From the NCBI GenBank assembly GCA_963824905.1, contig CAWGRH010000027.1, positions 1 through 64,000 on the forward strand: a stretch of DNA of 64,000 nt, written 5' to 3'. Positions 16,762 through 25,841 of the stretch are shown here, one piece after another (positions within the stretch are counted from its first letter, which is position 1; each line of letters starts with the position of its first letter). The DNA is from JAJPKK01 sp963824905. GTDB lineage: Bacteria > Pseudomonadota > Alphaproteobacteria > Rhizobiales > Xanthobacteraceae. Below the pieces are notes generated by a model that worked only from the letters and a program-made list of their open reading frames with translations, was not told where the DNA came from and did not search any database. A program made the position numbers and the translations under genes.

Positions 16762-18798
16762 CTATCGTTCAATTCGTGCCAACTCGGCGACGGCGCCGTC
16801 GTATTCGTAGAAGCTCTGCGGACACGTCGCCTTTGCGGCCTCGAGCGCCTCCTTGGCCTTCATGCGATCGCCGCGCACGAGGCGCCATTCGCCGACGTAG
16901 AACTGCGCTTCGCAGCGATCCTCGGCGCCGGGCGCCGCTGCGGCCATGTCCTCTGCCGAGCGCTTGCCGAGATAGAACTCGACCACCGGATAGGGCCACG
17001 CCTTGCTCTTGAGCTCGACCGCCGCGGCGGCGAGCTCCGCCATTCCGTCGCCGCCGGCGCGGGAGCGGGCGAGGTAGCGCCACAACACCGGATAGGGCTC
17101 CGGCTGGCGGGCGATTGCCTGGGCGAGATCGGCGATCGCCCGCGGATAGTCGGCGTCGAGGAAATGAGCGAAACCGCGATCCGCATAGACCCCGGTGTCG
17201 CCCGGGTCGAGGCGCAGCGCCTCGCTGTAGTCGGAGATCGCCCGCGCATAATTGCCGATGTGCCGGAACACGTGGCCGCGGCTGCCGAACGCGCGGGCGT
17301 AGTTCGGATCGATCCGGATCGCCTCGTAGTAGTCCGAAAGCGCATGGTCGAAGTCGCCCTTGAGCGCATAGGCGACGCCGCGGTTGACGTAGATGTTGAC
17401 ATGCGAGCGGCCACTGCCGCCGACGCCGGCCACCGCCGGCATCGGATCGATGCGGATTGCCACATCGTAATCGTTGATCGCGCGGTCGTAGTTTTTCTGC
17501 ATGAAAAAAGCATAACCGCGGTTGTTGTAGGCGAGCGCATATTGCGGATCGAGCTTCACCGCCTGGTCGAAATCGGTCAGGGCGCGGTCGTAGCTCGATT
17601 TGCCGAAATAAGCATAGCCGCGGTTGTTGAAGGCCGGCGCCGAATTGGGATTGAGCCGGATCGCCTGGTCGTAGTCCGCGATCGCCCTGTCGACGTCGCC
17701 TTTCGCCTTGTAGGCGATGCCGCGGCTGTTGTAGGCCGCCGCATAATCGGGATCGCGCCGAATCGCCTCGGTGTAATCGGCGATCGCATGATCGAGATCG
17801 CCCTTCGCCTTGTAGGCGACGCCGCGGTAGTTGAGCAGCGCGGCGAGCTCCTTGTCGTTCGGGATCCCGGAACCGATCATTGCCGTGCAGGCAGCGATCT
17901 GGTCGTCGGTCGAAACGCCGTCGCCCCCTTCGCACCACCGCAGCTGTTGCGCCGTCGCCCCGGGAGGTTTTCCGCCGGCATTGGGCTGGCGTCTCCCAGG
18001 AGTCCGATCGGCAGGAGTGCGATCGGCAGGAGTGCGATCGGCAGGCGTTCGATCCGCTCGATCGACGGCGACACGCGCAACACCGCGCCGGCACTCGACA
18101 TAGACCGTGAACGGCCGCGCGATCTCGCCGACGTCCGCGGGCGAGAGCTGCTGGTCCGACCCCTCCGTTTTGTACGCGATCCCCTTGCCCTCGAGAAACG
18201 TCCGCACGACTTCCGCCTTGATGGCGAAGTTGACGTTCTGCGGGATGTCCCCGATGAATCGCGCGACGTTCTCGGCGTTGAGCTTCGACGTAACGATGCC
18301 CGCAAGGTGCCCGCTGGCATCGAGCAGCGGTCCGCCGCTATTGCCCGGCTGCACGGGCGCGGAGATCTGCAGGTAGCGCGCGTCGTCCTCGAATCCCGCG
18401 AGTGCGCTCACATAGCCGACCGTCAGGGTGGCGCTCGATGAGAGCAAACTCGGCAGCGGATAGCCGAGAGCGACGATGGTATCGCCGGCCCGTACCGGCG
18501 CGCCGCCTCGGAACGCCGCCACCGCCGGCGGCGGATTGGGAACACGAAGAAGAGCGAGGTCGTTCGTCTGGTCGCGGGCGACCATCACCGCTGTATCCGT
18601 CTTCTTTGAAGCGAACTGCACCGTGATGGCGTCACACCGGTCGACAACGTGGGCGTTGGTGAGTATCTCGCCGCGTGTTCCGATCACGATACCGGAGCCG
18701 GTGACGGAGCCGTCCGCGGACAACGCCCCCGTGTGGAGCGCGAAAACCGCCAAAGCCGTGAGACAGAAGCCCGTAGAGGTCGTCACCGCCCGCTTCAT
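16762..18798 (-). CDS. secreted trypsin-like serine protease with TPR repeats
   Basis: A 678-residue protein with a Sec signal peptide (about residues 1-28), an HtrA-type chymotrypsin-fold protease domain (30-245) and a C-terminal array of about eight TPRs (roughly 300-560) plus a helical tail. The catalytic triad is complete: His50 in TNAHVV, Asp80 in TNDLALL, Ser154 in PGNSGGPL. A low-complexity linker of ADRTP repeats (about 247-266) joins the halves. No PDZ domain is visible where HtrA has one; the TPRs take its place and likely bind partners in the periplasm. The ATG has AGGAGGGG just upstream. It is monocistronic. Protease-TPR proteins occur in alphaproteobacteria but their targets are not known. 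Confidence 0.88.
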   Translation of the reverse strand: MKRAVTTSTGFCLTALAVFALHTGALSADGSVTGSGIVIGTRGEILTNAHVVDRCDAITVQFASKKTDTAVMVARDQTNDLALLRVPNPPPAVAAFRGGAPVRAGDTIVALGYPLPSLLSSSATLTVGYVSALAGFEDDARYLQISAPVQPGNSGGPLLDASGHLAGIVTSKLNAENVARFIGDIPQNVNFAIKAEVVRTFLEGKGIAYKTEGSDQQLSPADVGEIARPFTVYVECRRGVARVAVDRADRTPADRTPADRTPADRTPGRRQPNAGGKPPGATAQQLRWCEGGDGVSTDDQIAACTAMIGSGIPNDKELAALLNYRGVAYKAKGDLDHAIADYTEAIRRDPDYAAAYNSRGIAYKAKGDVDRAIADYDQAIRLNPNSAPAFNNRGYAYFGKSSYDRALTDFDQAVKLDPQYALAYNNRGYAFFMQKNYDRAINDYDVAIRIDPMPAVAGVGGSGRSHVNIYVNRGVAYALKGDFDHALSDYYEAIRIDPNYARAFGSRGHVFRHIGNYARAISDYSEALRLDPGDTGVYADRGFAHFLDADYPRAIADLAQAIARQPEPYPVLWRYLARSRAGGDGMAELAAAAVELKSKAWPYPVVEFYLGKRSAEDMAAAAPGAEDRCEAQFYVGEWRLVRGDRMKAKEALEAAKATCPQSFYEYDGAVAELARIER
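17993..18048. repeat. 15-base tandem repeat inside the protease-TPR gene
   Basis: Nearly four copies of a 15-base unit (core CGATCGGCAGGAGTG on the plus strand) lie in frame and encode ADRTP pentapeptides in the linker between the protease and TPR domains. Copies are identical or differ by one base, so the unit probably changes number by slippage without shifting the frame. Confidence 0.85.
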
Positions 18799-19086
18799 GT
18801 CCCCTCCTAGGGCGCCGCCGCGGCGCGCGCGGCGCCGGCAGCCATATTAGTGCCTGCAGCGATCATCAGCCAGAGAGCGGTGGCGATCCGTCTTGCGCGA
18901 TGGCGGTCGATGGCAAAGCGCGCGGCCAATGCCGGCCCCTCTGAAACAATCCCTGATCTCGACATCCGAAGCGACGTTTTCAGCCGGGAATTTGCCATCA
19001 TCCCCTTAAGAATTCATCGAATCCAGGCCGGCCGAGGATTCTCGTCGGCGTGATGGCGCATGGACGGCTCACGGGAGGGGAGTGAA

Positions 19087-19659
19087 ATGCGGTCGGGTCC
19101 GGAGAATGCGAGGAAAGCCAGGCCGTTACGGACCCTCGTCCGGGCGTTCTGGGTGGTACTCGCCGTGTTGTTCCTCATCGAGGCGTGGTTGTGGAGCCAC
19201 CTCGAGCCCGTCGTGGAGCGCCTCGTCGCGCTCATCCCGTGGCGAGGGCTCAAGGCGGCGCTGGTGCGGCTCATCGGCGGCCTGTCGCCGCCCGCGACGC
19301 TCGTCGTCTTCGCGATTCCCTTCTTTCTCCTGATGCCGGTGAAATTCCTCGAAGTCTGGCTGATCGTGACGCAGCAATGGGTTGCGGCCACCGTCGTCCT
19401 GGTGCTGGCAAAGATGGTCGGCGTCGGCCTCACCGCCTTCATTTTCGAGGCGACGAAGGACAAGCTCCTGCAAATGGCGTGGTTCCGCCGGGTCTATGAT
19501 TACGTCATCTGGCTGCGCGTCTGGGCGCACCAGAAGGTCGATCCGATCACGCGACGGCTGCGCAAATGGCGCCACGTGCTGGCGCACTACCGTTCGGGCC
19601 GATTCACCGTACGGCTGCTGCGTGTCCGGCGCCGCATGCGCCTCGCGGCGGCATCCTGA
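19087..19659 (+). CDS. hypothetical inner-membrane protein
   Basis: A 190-residue protein with an N-terminal membrane span (VRAFWVVLAVLFLIEAWLW), an amphipathic section, a second span (TLVVFAIPFFLLMPVKFLEVWLI, key residues FFLLMP) and a third hydrophobic segment (ATVVLVLAKMVGVGLTAFIF), then a very basic tail ending RRRMRLAAAS. The ATG giving MRSGPENAR follows a GGGAGGGGAG ribosome site; an ATG nine codons earlier lacks one. Conserved in alphaproteobacteria by appearance, with no assigned function. It is followed 186 bases later by a polysaccharide deacetylase in the same direction. Confidence 0.7.
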   Translation: MRSGPENARKARPLRTLVRAFWVVLAVLFLIEAWLWSHLEPVVERLVALIPWRGLKAALVRLIGGLSPPATLVVFAIPFFLLMPVKFLEVWLIVTQQWVAATVVLVLAKMVGVGLTAFIFEATKDKLLQMAWFRRVYDYVIWLRVWAHQKVDPITRRLRKWRHVLAHYRSGRFTVRLLRVRRRMRLAAAS

Positions 19660-19845
19660 CGCCCCGAACCCTGGCACCCCAAAACTCTGTCCTTTGAGCG
19701 CAGCCCGGCAAGGGATCCCGCTCCTGCGCGTTTGACGGTTCAGCGGCTAGCGAATGCCGTGATAGGTTTCGGCTCGATCCCGCGACCCATTCGCGCCGTT
19801 CGATCCGCTCGCGCGATCACAATGCCGATTCGTTCGGAGCCACCG

Positions 19846-20760
19846 ATGCTGACGCTGCCCAAGCACAACAGGTACGACCACTCCGTCATCGACGAGCGTC
19901 CTGATTATTCGTGGCCGGGCGGCAAGCGGCTCGCCGTTTGCGTGGTGACGAACATCGAGGTCTATGCCTATCGCAAGGGGGCCGGCTGGGACCCGGCGAA
20001 GAAAGGAGAGCCGCAGCAGCAGCGCAACTACGCATGGCGCGACTACGGCAACCGGGTCGGCATCTGGCGCCTGTTCGACCTGTTCGAGGACCTCAAGATT
20101 CCGGCGGCGCACAACATCAATTCGCTGCTCTACGAATATCACCCCGAGATTTGCGACCGCATCCGCAAGCGCGGCGACGAGGTGGTCGGACACGGACGCA
20201 CCAACGCCGAGCGGCAAGGCGACCTCTGGGAGCTCGACGAGCGCCGCCTGATCGACGATGTGACCCAAGAATTCGTCCGGCGTGAAGGCCATCCGCCCAA
20301 GGGCTGGATGGGCCCGGCGGCATCCGAGAGCAACGTCACGCCCGACCTCCTCAAGGAGGCCGGCTACCAGTACGTGATGGACTGGCCGGCCGACGACCAG
20401 CCGTTCTGGCTCAAAACCCGTTCAGGCCCCCTGCTCTCGGTCCCCTACCCCGCCGAGCTCAACGATTCCGCCGCGATCATCCACCGTGAAGGCACCGCGC
20501 GGGACTTCGCCGACATGATCGTCGACGGCTTCGACGAAATGGTCGAGCAGTGCGAGAAGCAACCGCTGGTGATGACCATTTCGCTGCATCCCTTCGTGAT
20601 GGGCCAGCCGTTCCGCCTGCCGCCGCTGCGCAAGGCGCTCAAGCACTGCGCCGAGCACCGCAGGCGCAAGCGGGTGTGGTGGACGACCCCGGGCGCGATT
20701 TCCGACGTATGCTATGCGTTGCCGCCGGGAACGATTCCCGGCGAAGGCCCCAAGGGATGA
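19846..20760 (+). CDS. polysaccharide deacetylase family protein
   Basis: A 304-residue protein of the NodB-homology/carbohydrate esterase 4-like group, nearest in layout to the PuuE/allantoinase-like cytoplasmic branch: it opens LPKHNRYDHSVIDERPDYSWPGGKRLAV, has the metal-site-bearing region with EVVGHGRTNAE near residue 110, GWMGPAASES near 160 and the TISLHPFVMGQP catalytic histidine region near 245. There is no signal peptide. The substrate may be an N-acetyl sugar or a cyclic amide; sequence alone does not decide. The ATG giving MLTLPKHN has GGAG seven bases upstream and was chosen over two in-frame starts up to 114 bases earlier. Confidence 0.82.
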   Translation: MLTLPKHNRYDHSVIDERPDYSWPGGKRLAVCVVTNIEVYAYRKGAGWDPAKKGEPQQQRNYAWRDYGNRVGIWRLFDLFEDLKIPAAHNINSLLYEYHPEICDRIRKRGDEVVGHGRTNAERQGDLWELDERRLIDDVTQEFVRREGHPPKGWMGPAASESNVTPDLLKEAGYQYVMDWPADDQPFWLKTRSGPLLSVPYPAELNDSAAIIHREGTARDFADMIVDGFDEMVEQCEKQPLVMTISLHPFVMGQPFRLPPLRKALKHCAEHRRRKRVWWTTPGAISDVCYALPPGTIPGEGPKG

Positions 20761-20941
20761 CACCGCGCAGCGGCGCGGCGCGATCGCAGGTCGCCCGCTA
20801 GGCCGGGTCTGTGACTGCCATTTGATCGAGCCCTATCACGCTGATTCTACTGAGGATTTCCTATGTGATCCTGGTCACAGTCGGGCGCGCTTTTCGGTGC
20901 GATCCTCCTCTCACGCTAGAGCCTTCGAGAGGACCACGATC

Positions 20942-21511
20942 ATGAACCGTTCGACCTCCACTTTCCTCACCGCGTGCTTCGCCGGGCTGGTGCTCTCCTG
21001 CTCCGCCCATGCCGAGATGGTTTCCCGCAACCAGATCATCGATGCGCTGACGGGGCCGAAGACCTCGTTCAGCACACTGGGGCCGTCCCGATCGCTGACG
21101 CTCGACCACAACGGCTCGGGCTACGTGGTCGCGAGCGAGCAGACGAAGCCAGCCATCGACCTTCACGACATCAATTTCGAGTTCGACTCGGCGACGATCT
21201 CGCCCGAGGCGATGCCCCAGCTGCGCGAGCTCGGCGCCGCCCTCGCCGACGCCCGCCTCGCGGGTGCCACCTTCACGATCGGCGGCCACACCGACGCCAC
21301 CGGCACTGATGCCTACAACATGCGGCTGTCGCAGCGGCGCGCCGAAGCCGTCAAGCGCTTCCTCGCCGAGAACTACATGATCCCGTCGTCCAGTCTCCGT
21401 CCCGTGGGCTATGGCAAGCATCAGCCCAAGAACAAGGGCGACGTGTTCGCTGGCGAGAACCGCCGCGTCGAGATCGTGAACGAGACCCCGCGCGCCCAGG
21501 CGCAGCGGTAA
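20942..21511 (+). CDS. OmpA-family peptidoglycan-binding protein
   Basis: A 189-residue exported protein. A Sec signal peptide ends at about residue 24 (SCSAHA-EM). The OmpA C-terminal domain spans about 70-185 with INFEFDSATI, GGHTDATGTDAYNMRLSQRR and RPVGYGKHQP, the segments that bind diaminopimelate in peptidoglycan. It has no beta-barrel, so it is a soluble or loosely anchored periplasmic protein that ties envelope parts to the wall. The gene stands alone, with an A-rich leader and GAGGACCACG-type ribosome site just upstream. Confidence 0.88.
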   Translation: MNRSTSTFLTACFAGLVLSCSAHAEMVSRNQIIDALTGPKTSFSTLGPSRSLTLDHNGSGYVVASEQTKPAIDLHDINFEFDSATISPEAMPQLRELGAALADARLAGATFTIGGHTDATGTDAYNMRLSQRRAEAVKRFLAENYMIPSSSLRPVGYGKHQPKNKGDVFAGENRRVEIVNETPRAQAQR

Positions 21512-21554
21512 GATCGCGAACCGCTGCGGCCCTGTTGCCGCGGCGCGTTTCGTC

Positions 21555-22253
21555 TCACAGGAGCCGCGGGGCGAGTGACGGTTCGACCCCACGCAGCGCC
21601 TCGGCGAGGACGAGGTCGAGCTCGCTGTTGATGTCGAACCCCTCGATCGGATCGATGGCTATGCCTCGCTGCGATGCTCCGAGAACCGAGCCGGTGGCGC
21701 GCAGTGCCGGCACCGCGCTCAGATAGATCGCGCTGTTCTCCTCATAAAGCGGCGCGCGGTCCTGCTGGCGTCGCGGCGCGTCGGGAAACAGCCGACCGAT
21801 CTTACCTTCATGGCCATGGCGCCAAAGGCTGGCGCGGGTCTCGGTGAGCGAGAGCAGGCAGTCGACACCCGATGTGGCCGCGTTGTCCATGAAGAAACGG
21901 ATCGTGCTCGCCTGCCGGAACGGCGACGTCGGCGGCAAGGTCAGGATCCACCTCGGATGCCAGCCCTTTTTCGCCGCCTCGTCGAGTGCATGCAGGAGGA
22001 CGCTCTCGGTCGATGCCGCATCGGTCGCGAGCGCGTCGGGCCGTGGTATCACCGCACAACCCAACACGTCGGCCACCGTGGCGATCTCGGCGTCCTCCGT
22101 CGAGACGAAGGTCGCGTCACCAAGGCCTGCATCACGCGCGGCCGCGACCGTGTAGGCAAGAAGCGGCACTTCGCCTAGCCGACGGATGTTTTTGCGCGGG
22201 GCCCTCTTCGAGCCTCCGCGCGCCGGTATCACCGCCATGAAATCGCCGCTCAC
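21555..22253 (-). CDS. CMP-nonulosonic acid cytidylyltransferase (NeuA/PseF/LegF-like)
   Basis: A 232-residue nucleotidyltransferase expected to make the CMP-activated form of a sialic-acid-like sugar from CTP. The start MSGDFMAVIPARGGSKRAPRKN contains the signature PARGGSKR...KN; the LPPTSPFR motif is near residue 108 and the ENSAIY segment near 190, both standard for this family. It is shorter than bifunctional NeuA proteins and is the single-domain form. It is divergent from the epimerase-NeuB-NeuC run across a 336-base gap with palindromes, but completes that pathway. Whether the product is CMP-Neu5Ac, CMP-legionaminate or CMP-pseudaminate cannot be told by eye. Confidence 0.87.
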   Translation of the reverse strand: MSGDFMAVIPARGGSKRAPRKNIRRLGEVPLLAYTVAAARDAGLGDATFVSTEDAEIATVADVLGCAVIPRPDALATDAASTESVLLHALDEAAKKGWHPRWILTLPPTSPFRQASTIRFFMDNAATSGVDCLLSLTETRASLWRHGHEGKIGRLFPDAPRRQQDRAPLYEENSAIYLSAVPALRATGSVLGASQRGIAIDPIEGFDINSELDLVLAEALRGVEPSLAPRLL

Positions 22254-22589
22254 ATCGTCGTCCTAAAACACGCCTCGATGAGATGGACCCGACCGCCGTT
22301 ATCGCCGGGTTTGACCCGGCGATCTCGACAATAAGGCACAGCTGTGCCCCGATAAGCGGGATGGCCAAGTCAAGCCGGGCCATGACAATTCCGTGAGAAC
22401 CGAACGTGCTCTAGGATGGACGGGGCGCAGGCGTCAAGGCAGGCCGCGGGTTCGCGCCCCTGCCCGGCTCGGCTTGACCGGCTTTGACCGATCATCGAAA
22501 ACAGCCCACGAAACGGGTCGAGACACACCGATCGACGCATTGATCGCGATGCCGGGGGTCGTCGATCAGCGGGCCTCGCAGGAGCGGAT
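22254..22589. other. intergenic region with palindromic repeats between neuA-like gene and epimerase
   Basis: No gene is supported here. The interval must hold divergent promoters for the cytidylyltransferase and the epimerase operon. It contains two hairpins of the interspersed type described separately at 22301-22383. Confidence 0.5.
22301..22383. repeat. interspersed palindromic repeats (two hairpins)
   Basis: The first hairpin has perfect 10-base arms ATCGCCGGGT/ACCCGGCGAT around a TTG loop (22301-22323). The second (22361-22383) pairs ATGGCC with GGCCAT at the ends and shares the motif GTCAAGCCGGGCCATGAC. Similar CCGGG-TTGA-CCCGG palindromes are scattered in Bradyrhizobiaceae genomes; here they lie between divergent genes and may also act as transcription or mRNA-structure elements. 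Confidence 0.55.
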
Positions 22590-23552
22590 TTGACGGACGA
22601 TTTCATATTTGTCACCGGCGCCGGCGGGGCCATCGGGCGCATCATCGCGCGCACGCTGCTCATGCGCGGACACCGGGTGCGGGGCTTCGGATTGGGCGAG
22701 CAGTTCTACCGCTCGCCGGAGTTCTTCCGCGCGCTGGAGACGATCGGCGACTTCCAGTTCGAGATCGGAAGCATCCTCGACGAATACGCGCTGGTCCAGG
22801 CGATGCGCGGCGCCCGCCACGTCATCCATCTCGCCGCCGTCACCGGCACCCGCAAGGCCGAAGCCAATCGCCTGCGCTGCTTCGACATCAACGTCAACGG
22901 CACCCAGCGGGTGATGGCGGCCTGCGTCGCGAACGGCGTCGAGCATGTGGTCAACGTGTCGAGCTCGGCAATCTACGGCGTGCCCCGGGTCAACCCCGTC
23001 CCGGAGACTGCGGACATTCAGCCGCGTTCTGCCTATGCGCTGACCAAGGCGGCCGCCGAGGAAGTGGTGGTCGCGTTTTCCAAGGCGTTTCCCGACCTCC
23101 ACGCGACGACGCTGCGCCTCTTCAACGCCTACAGCGACTCCTGCGCGACCGACCTCGTGCTCGACGCTTTCGTGCTGCGCGTCGCGAAAGGGCTGCCGCC
23201 GGTCATCAACGGCGACGGCACGCAGAAGCGCTGCTTCACTCATGCGCAGGACGTGGGCGAGGCCATCATGCGCATCTTCGAGGTGCCGGCGGCGCGGAAT
23301 CAGACCTACAATCTCGGCAATCCGGATGCGACGATCCGCATCGTCGATCTCGCGGAGCTCGTCATCAAGATGATCGGCGCCGACAAGGCGATGCGGCCCG
23401 AGTTTCGCGAACCGCCGCCGGGGCTCGCCCGCGAGGTACCGGACATCTGGGCCGACATCGGCCGGCTGGAGAGGGATCTCGGCTTCCGGCCCCGCATCAG
23501 CCTGCCGGAGGGCCTCGAGCGCATCCGCCGCGGATTGAGCGAGGCGAAATAG
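22590..23552 (+). CDS. NAD-dependent sugar epimerase/dehydratase
   Basis: A 320-residue extended short-chain dehydrogenase that acts on a nucleotide sugar. The NAD-binding motif is TGAGGAIG near residue 9; the catalytic YALTKAA (Tyr-xxx-Lys) follows the SSSAIYG serine segment, and a substrate-binding RCFTHAQD segment is near residue 210. Translation begins at a TTG just after GGAG; no ATG is available without losing the NAD site. It heads the epimerase, NeuB, NeuC, glycosyltransferase series and probably supplies the 4-epimerised or dehydrated UDP-sugar for it. The exact substrate is not determinable. Confidence 0.85.
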   Translation: MTDDFIFVTGAGGAIGRIIARTLLMRGHRVRGFGLGEQFYRSPEFFRALETIGDFQFEIGSILDEYALVQAMRGARHVIHLAAVTGTRKAEANRLRCFDINVNGTQRVMAACVANGVEHVVNVSSSAIYGVPRVNPVPETADIQPRSAYALTKAAAEEVVVAFSKAFPDLHATTLRLFNAYSDSCATDLVLDAFVLRVAKGLPPVINGDGTQKRCFTHAQDVGEAIMRIFEVPAARNQTYNLGNPDATIRIVDLAELVIKMIGADKAMRPEFREPPPGLAREVPDIWADIGRLERDLGFRPRISLPEGLERIRRGLSEAK

Positions 23553-23626
23553 GGAGCGCGAGCCTTGCCGTCGAAACCGCCCCACGACCTTGCAATCGCC
23601 GAAACCCTCGTTATGAAGGCACGATC

Positions 23627-24661
23627 ATGAGCAAACCCGTGAAAATCGGCGACCGTCTCGTCGGCGACGGTCACCCCCCGTTCATCATCGCCGAAGCCTG
23701 CGTCAATCATCAGGGCGACTTCGAGCACGCGAAGCGCATGGTGTATTTCGCCCACGCCATGGGCGCGGACGCGATCAAATTTCAGATGCACATTTTGCAG
23801 GACGAAATGCTGCCTGAAGTCCCGATGTCCGACAATTTCGAGAAGTCGCTGTGGGACGTCATCGACAGCACCAATTTCTCGACCGAGCAGCACCGCCAGC
23901 TCATCGCGCTGTGCCGCGGGCTCGGCATTCAGTATCTGTGCACGCCGTTCTCGCGGGCGTCGGTCGATGTTCTCCAATCGCTCGGCGTCGACGCCTTCAA
24001 GACCGGATCGGGCGAGCTCACCAATGCGCCGTTCATGCGCCACATCGCGGCGTACGGGAAGCCGACCATCGTGTCGACCGGGATGAGCCTGATGGAGGAG
24101 ATCGGCGAGACCGTCGACATCTTCAAGGCGGCGGGAACGCCGTTGATCCTCACCCACTGCGTGTCCGCCTATCCGTGCCCCTACGACCGCGTCAATCTCG
24201 GCATGGTGCCGCGGCTTGCGGAAACCTTCGGCGTGCCCACCGGGCTCTCCTGCCACACGCCGAGCGTCTACACGGCGCTGGGTGCCGTCGCGCTCGGCGC
24301 CTGCGTCATCGAAAAGCATTTCACCTTCGACCGCCTGCAGAAGGGACCCGACCATAAGTCGTCGATCGAAGGCTATGAGCTCGGCGAGCTCGTCAAGGGC
24401 TGCCGGGCGGTGTGGGAGGCGCGCGGCGCCACTCGCGAGATCTTTCCCGAGGAGCAGCAGATCGTGGCGTGGGCGCGCGAGAGCGTGGTTTCCTTGAAGC
24501 CCATCCCCAAGGGCACCCGGATCACGCCGGAGATGGTGTCGGTGAAGCGCCCGAGCCCGGGCCTCGGCGTCGTCCCCGCCAAAGACCTCGAGAAGGTAAT
24601 CGGCGCGGTGACCAAGGCCGACATCGCGCCCGACCGGCAAATCCTCTGGAACGATATTTGA
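23627..24661 (+). CDS. N-acetylneuraminate/legionaminate/pseudaminate synthase (NeuB family)
   Basis: A 344-residue NeuB-type enzyme that condenses phosphoenolpyruvate with a 6-carbon N-acyl sugar to form a nonulosonic acid. The NeuB TIM barrel spans residues 15-275 with FIIAEACVNHQGD, KFQMHIL, GSGELTN and the HTPSVYTA, KHFTFD segments; a C-terminal SAF (antifreeze-like) domain (about 285-344, KPIPKGTRITPEMV) covers the active site in the dimer. It lies in the same direction after the epimerase and its stop overlaps the next gene's ATG by one base. Family (NeuB against LegI or PseI) is undecided. Confidence 0.92.
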   Translation: MSKPVKIGDRLVGDGHPPFIIAEACVNHQGDFEHAKRMVYFAHAMGADAIKFQMHILQDEMLPEVPMSDNFEKSLWDVIDSTNFSTEQHRQLIALCRGLGIQYLCTPFSRASVDVLQSLGVDAFKTGSGELTNAPFMRHIAAYGKPTIVSTGMSLMEEIGETVDIFKAAGTPLILTHCVSAYPCPYDRVNLGMVPRLAETFGVPTGLSCHTPSVYTALGAVALGACVIEKHFTFDRLQKGPDHKSSIEGYELGELVKGCRAVWEARGATREIFPEEQQIVAWARESVVSLKPIPKGTRITPEMVSVKRPSPGLGVVPAKDLEKVIGAVTKADIAPDRQILWNDI

Positions 24662-25812
24662 TGGCGAAGCCGCGACGCGTCCTGGTCACCCTCGAGTCCC
24701 GGGCGACCTTCGGCTACAGCGTCAACGTGATCAAGCGGGCGATGGCGGACCCCGGGCTCGAGGTGCAGACGCTCCTGACCGGGATGCATCTCATGCCCGA
24801 GCTCGGCAACAGCCAGTCGATGCTGCACCGGGCGCAGATTCCGATCTCCGCGACCGTACCGCTCACGCCGGGCGCCGGACGGGCGGGCTGGCCGGTCGCG
24901 ATGGGACACGCGATCAGCGGGTTCGCCGAGGCCTATGACCGGCTCGATCCCGACGTCGTATTGATCTCGGGCGACCGCGCGGAAACCTTCGCCCTCGCGG
25001 TCGCGGCGGTCTACATGGGGCTCCCGGTGGCGCACATCCAGGCCGGCGACAAATCCGGCCATATCGACGACGCGGCCCGGATGGCGCTCGCCAAGCTCGT
25101 GCACATCCATCTCGCACCGGGCGCCGATGCAGTCGAGCGACTGCGACGCCTCGGCGAGCAGGAATTTCGTATCTTCGACACCGGCGCCCCGCAGCTCGAC
25201 GACATGGTCGGCCGCTCGTTCAAGCAGGATTGCATCACGCTCGACGGCAAGGACTTCGACCTCACTTCGCCCTATGTCGTCCTGATCCAGCATCCGGTGA
25301 TGCACGAGCACGACCGGATCGTCGCGCAGATCGAGGCGACGCTGCATGCCTGTTTCGCGACCGGCCTCGGCATCGTGTGGATCTATCCGAATTCGGATTT
25401 CGGTTTCCGCGACATCCTCGCGATCATCGAGCGCCAGCACAGCCACGACCGGATCGTCGCGGTGCCGAACCTCGACCGCGAGGACTATCTCACCATCCTC
25501 GCGAACTGCGCCTGCCTCGTCGGCAATTCATCGAGTGGACTACTCGAAGCGCCGACGTTCCGGATACCCGTGGTCAACATCGGCAACCGCCAGCGCGGCC
25601 GGCCGCAGGCACTCAATATCGTCAATGCGAGCCACGATCCGGCCGACATCGAGCGCGCCATCCGCTTCGTGCTCAGCGATGCAAAGTTCCGCGACGCCTG
25701 CAGCCGGGCGGTGAATCCGTTCGGCGATGGAAAGAGCGCGGAGCGCATCGTCGGCGTTGTGCGCGACATCCTCATCGACAATGCCCTGCTCGACAAGCAG
25801 ACGACGTATTAG
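24661..25812 (+). CDS. UDP-N-acetylglucosamine 2-epimerase, hydrolysing (NeuC-like)
   Basis: A 383-residue GT-B-fold epimerase that makes the N-acyl mannosamine-type precursor for NeuB. It starts MAKPRRVLVTLESRATFGYSV and shows the family segments ISGDRAETFA (near 101), HIQAGDKSGHIDD (near 122), a HPVMHEHD region and VGNSSSGLLEAP (near 285) which binds the nucleotide. The ATG overlaps the NeuB stop by one base, so the genes are coupled. NeuC (UDP-GlcNAc to ManNAc) and LegG (2,4-diacetamido sugar) are close relatives; with no acetyl- or aminotransferase beside it, the NeuC route is the simpler reading. Confidence 0.88.
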   Translation: MAKPRRVLVTLESRATFGYSVNVIKRAMADPGLEVQTLLTGMHLMPELGNSQSMLHRAQIPISATVPLTPGAGRAGWPVAMGHAISGFAEAYDRLDPDVVLISGDRAETFALAVAAVYMGLPVAHIQAGDKSGHIDDAARMALAKLVHIHLAPGADAVERLRRLGEQEFRIFDTGAPQLDDMVGRSFKQDCITLDGKDFDLTSPYVVLIQHPVMHEHDRIVAQIEATLHACFATGLGIVWIYPNSDFGFRDILAIIERQHSHDRIVAVPNLDREDYLTILANCACLVGNSSSGLLEAPTFRIPVVNIGNRQRGRPQALNIVNASHDPADIERAIRFVLSDAKFRDACSRAVNPFGDGKSAERIVGVVRDILIDNALLDKQTTY

Positions 25813-25841
25813 AGACGGAATACCGGATCGATTCCTATGAT

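Noticed and set aside
17993..18048. Tandem repeat considered as a CRISPR array
   Set aside because: The units are 15 bases, contiguous and without spacers, and they are in frame as ADRTP pentapeptides.
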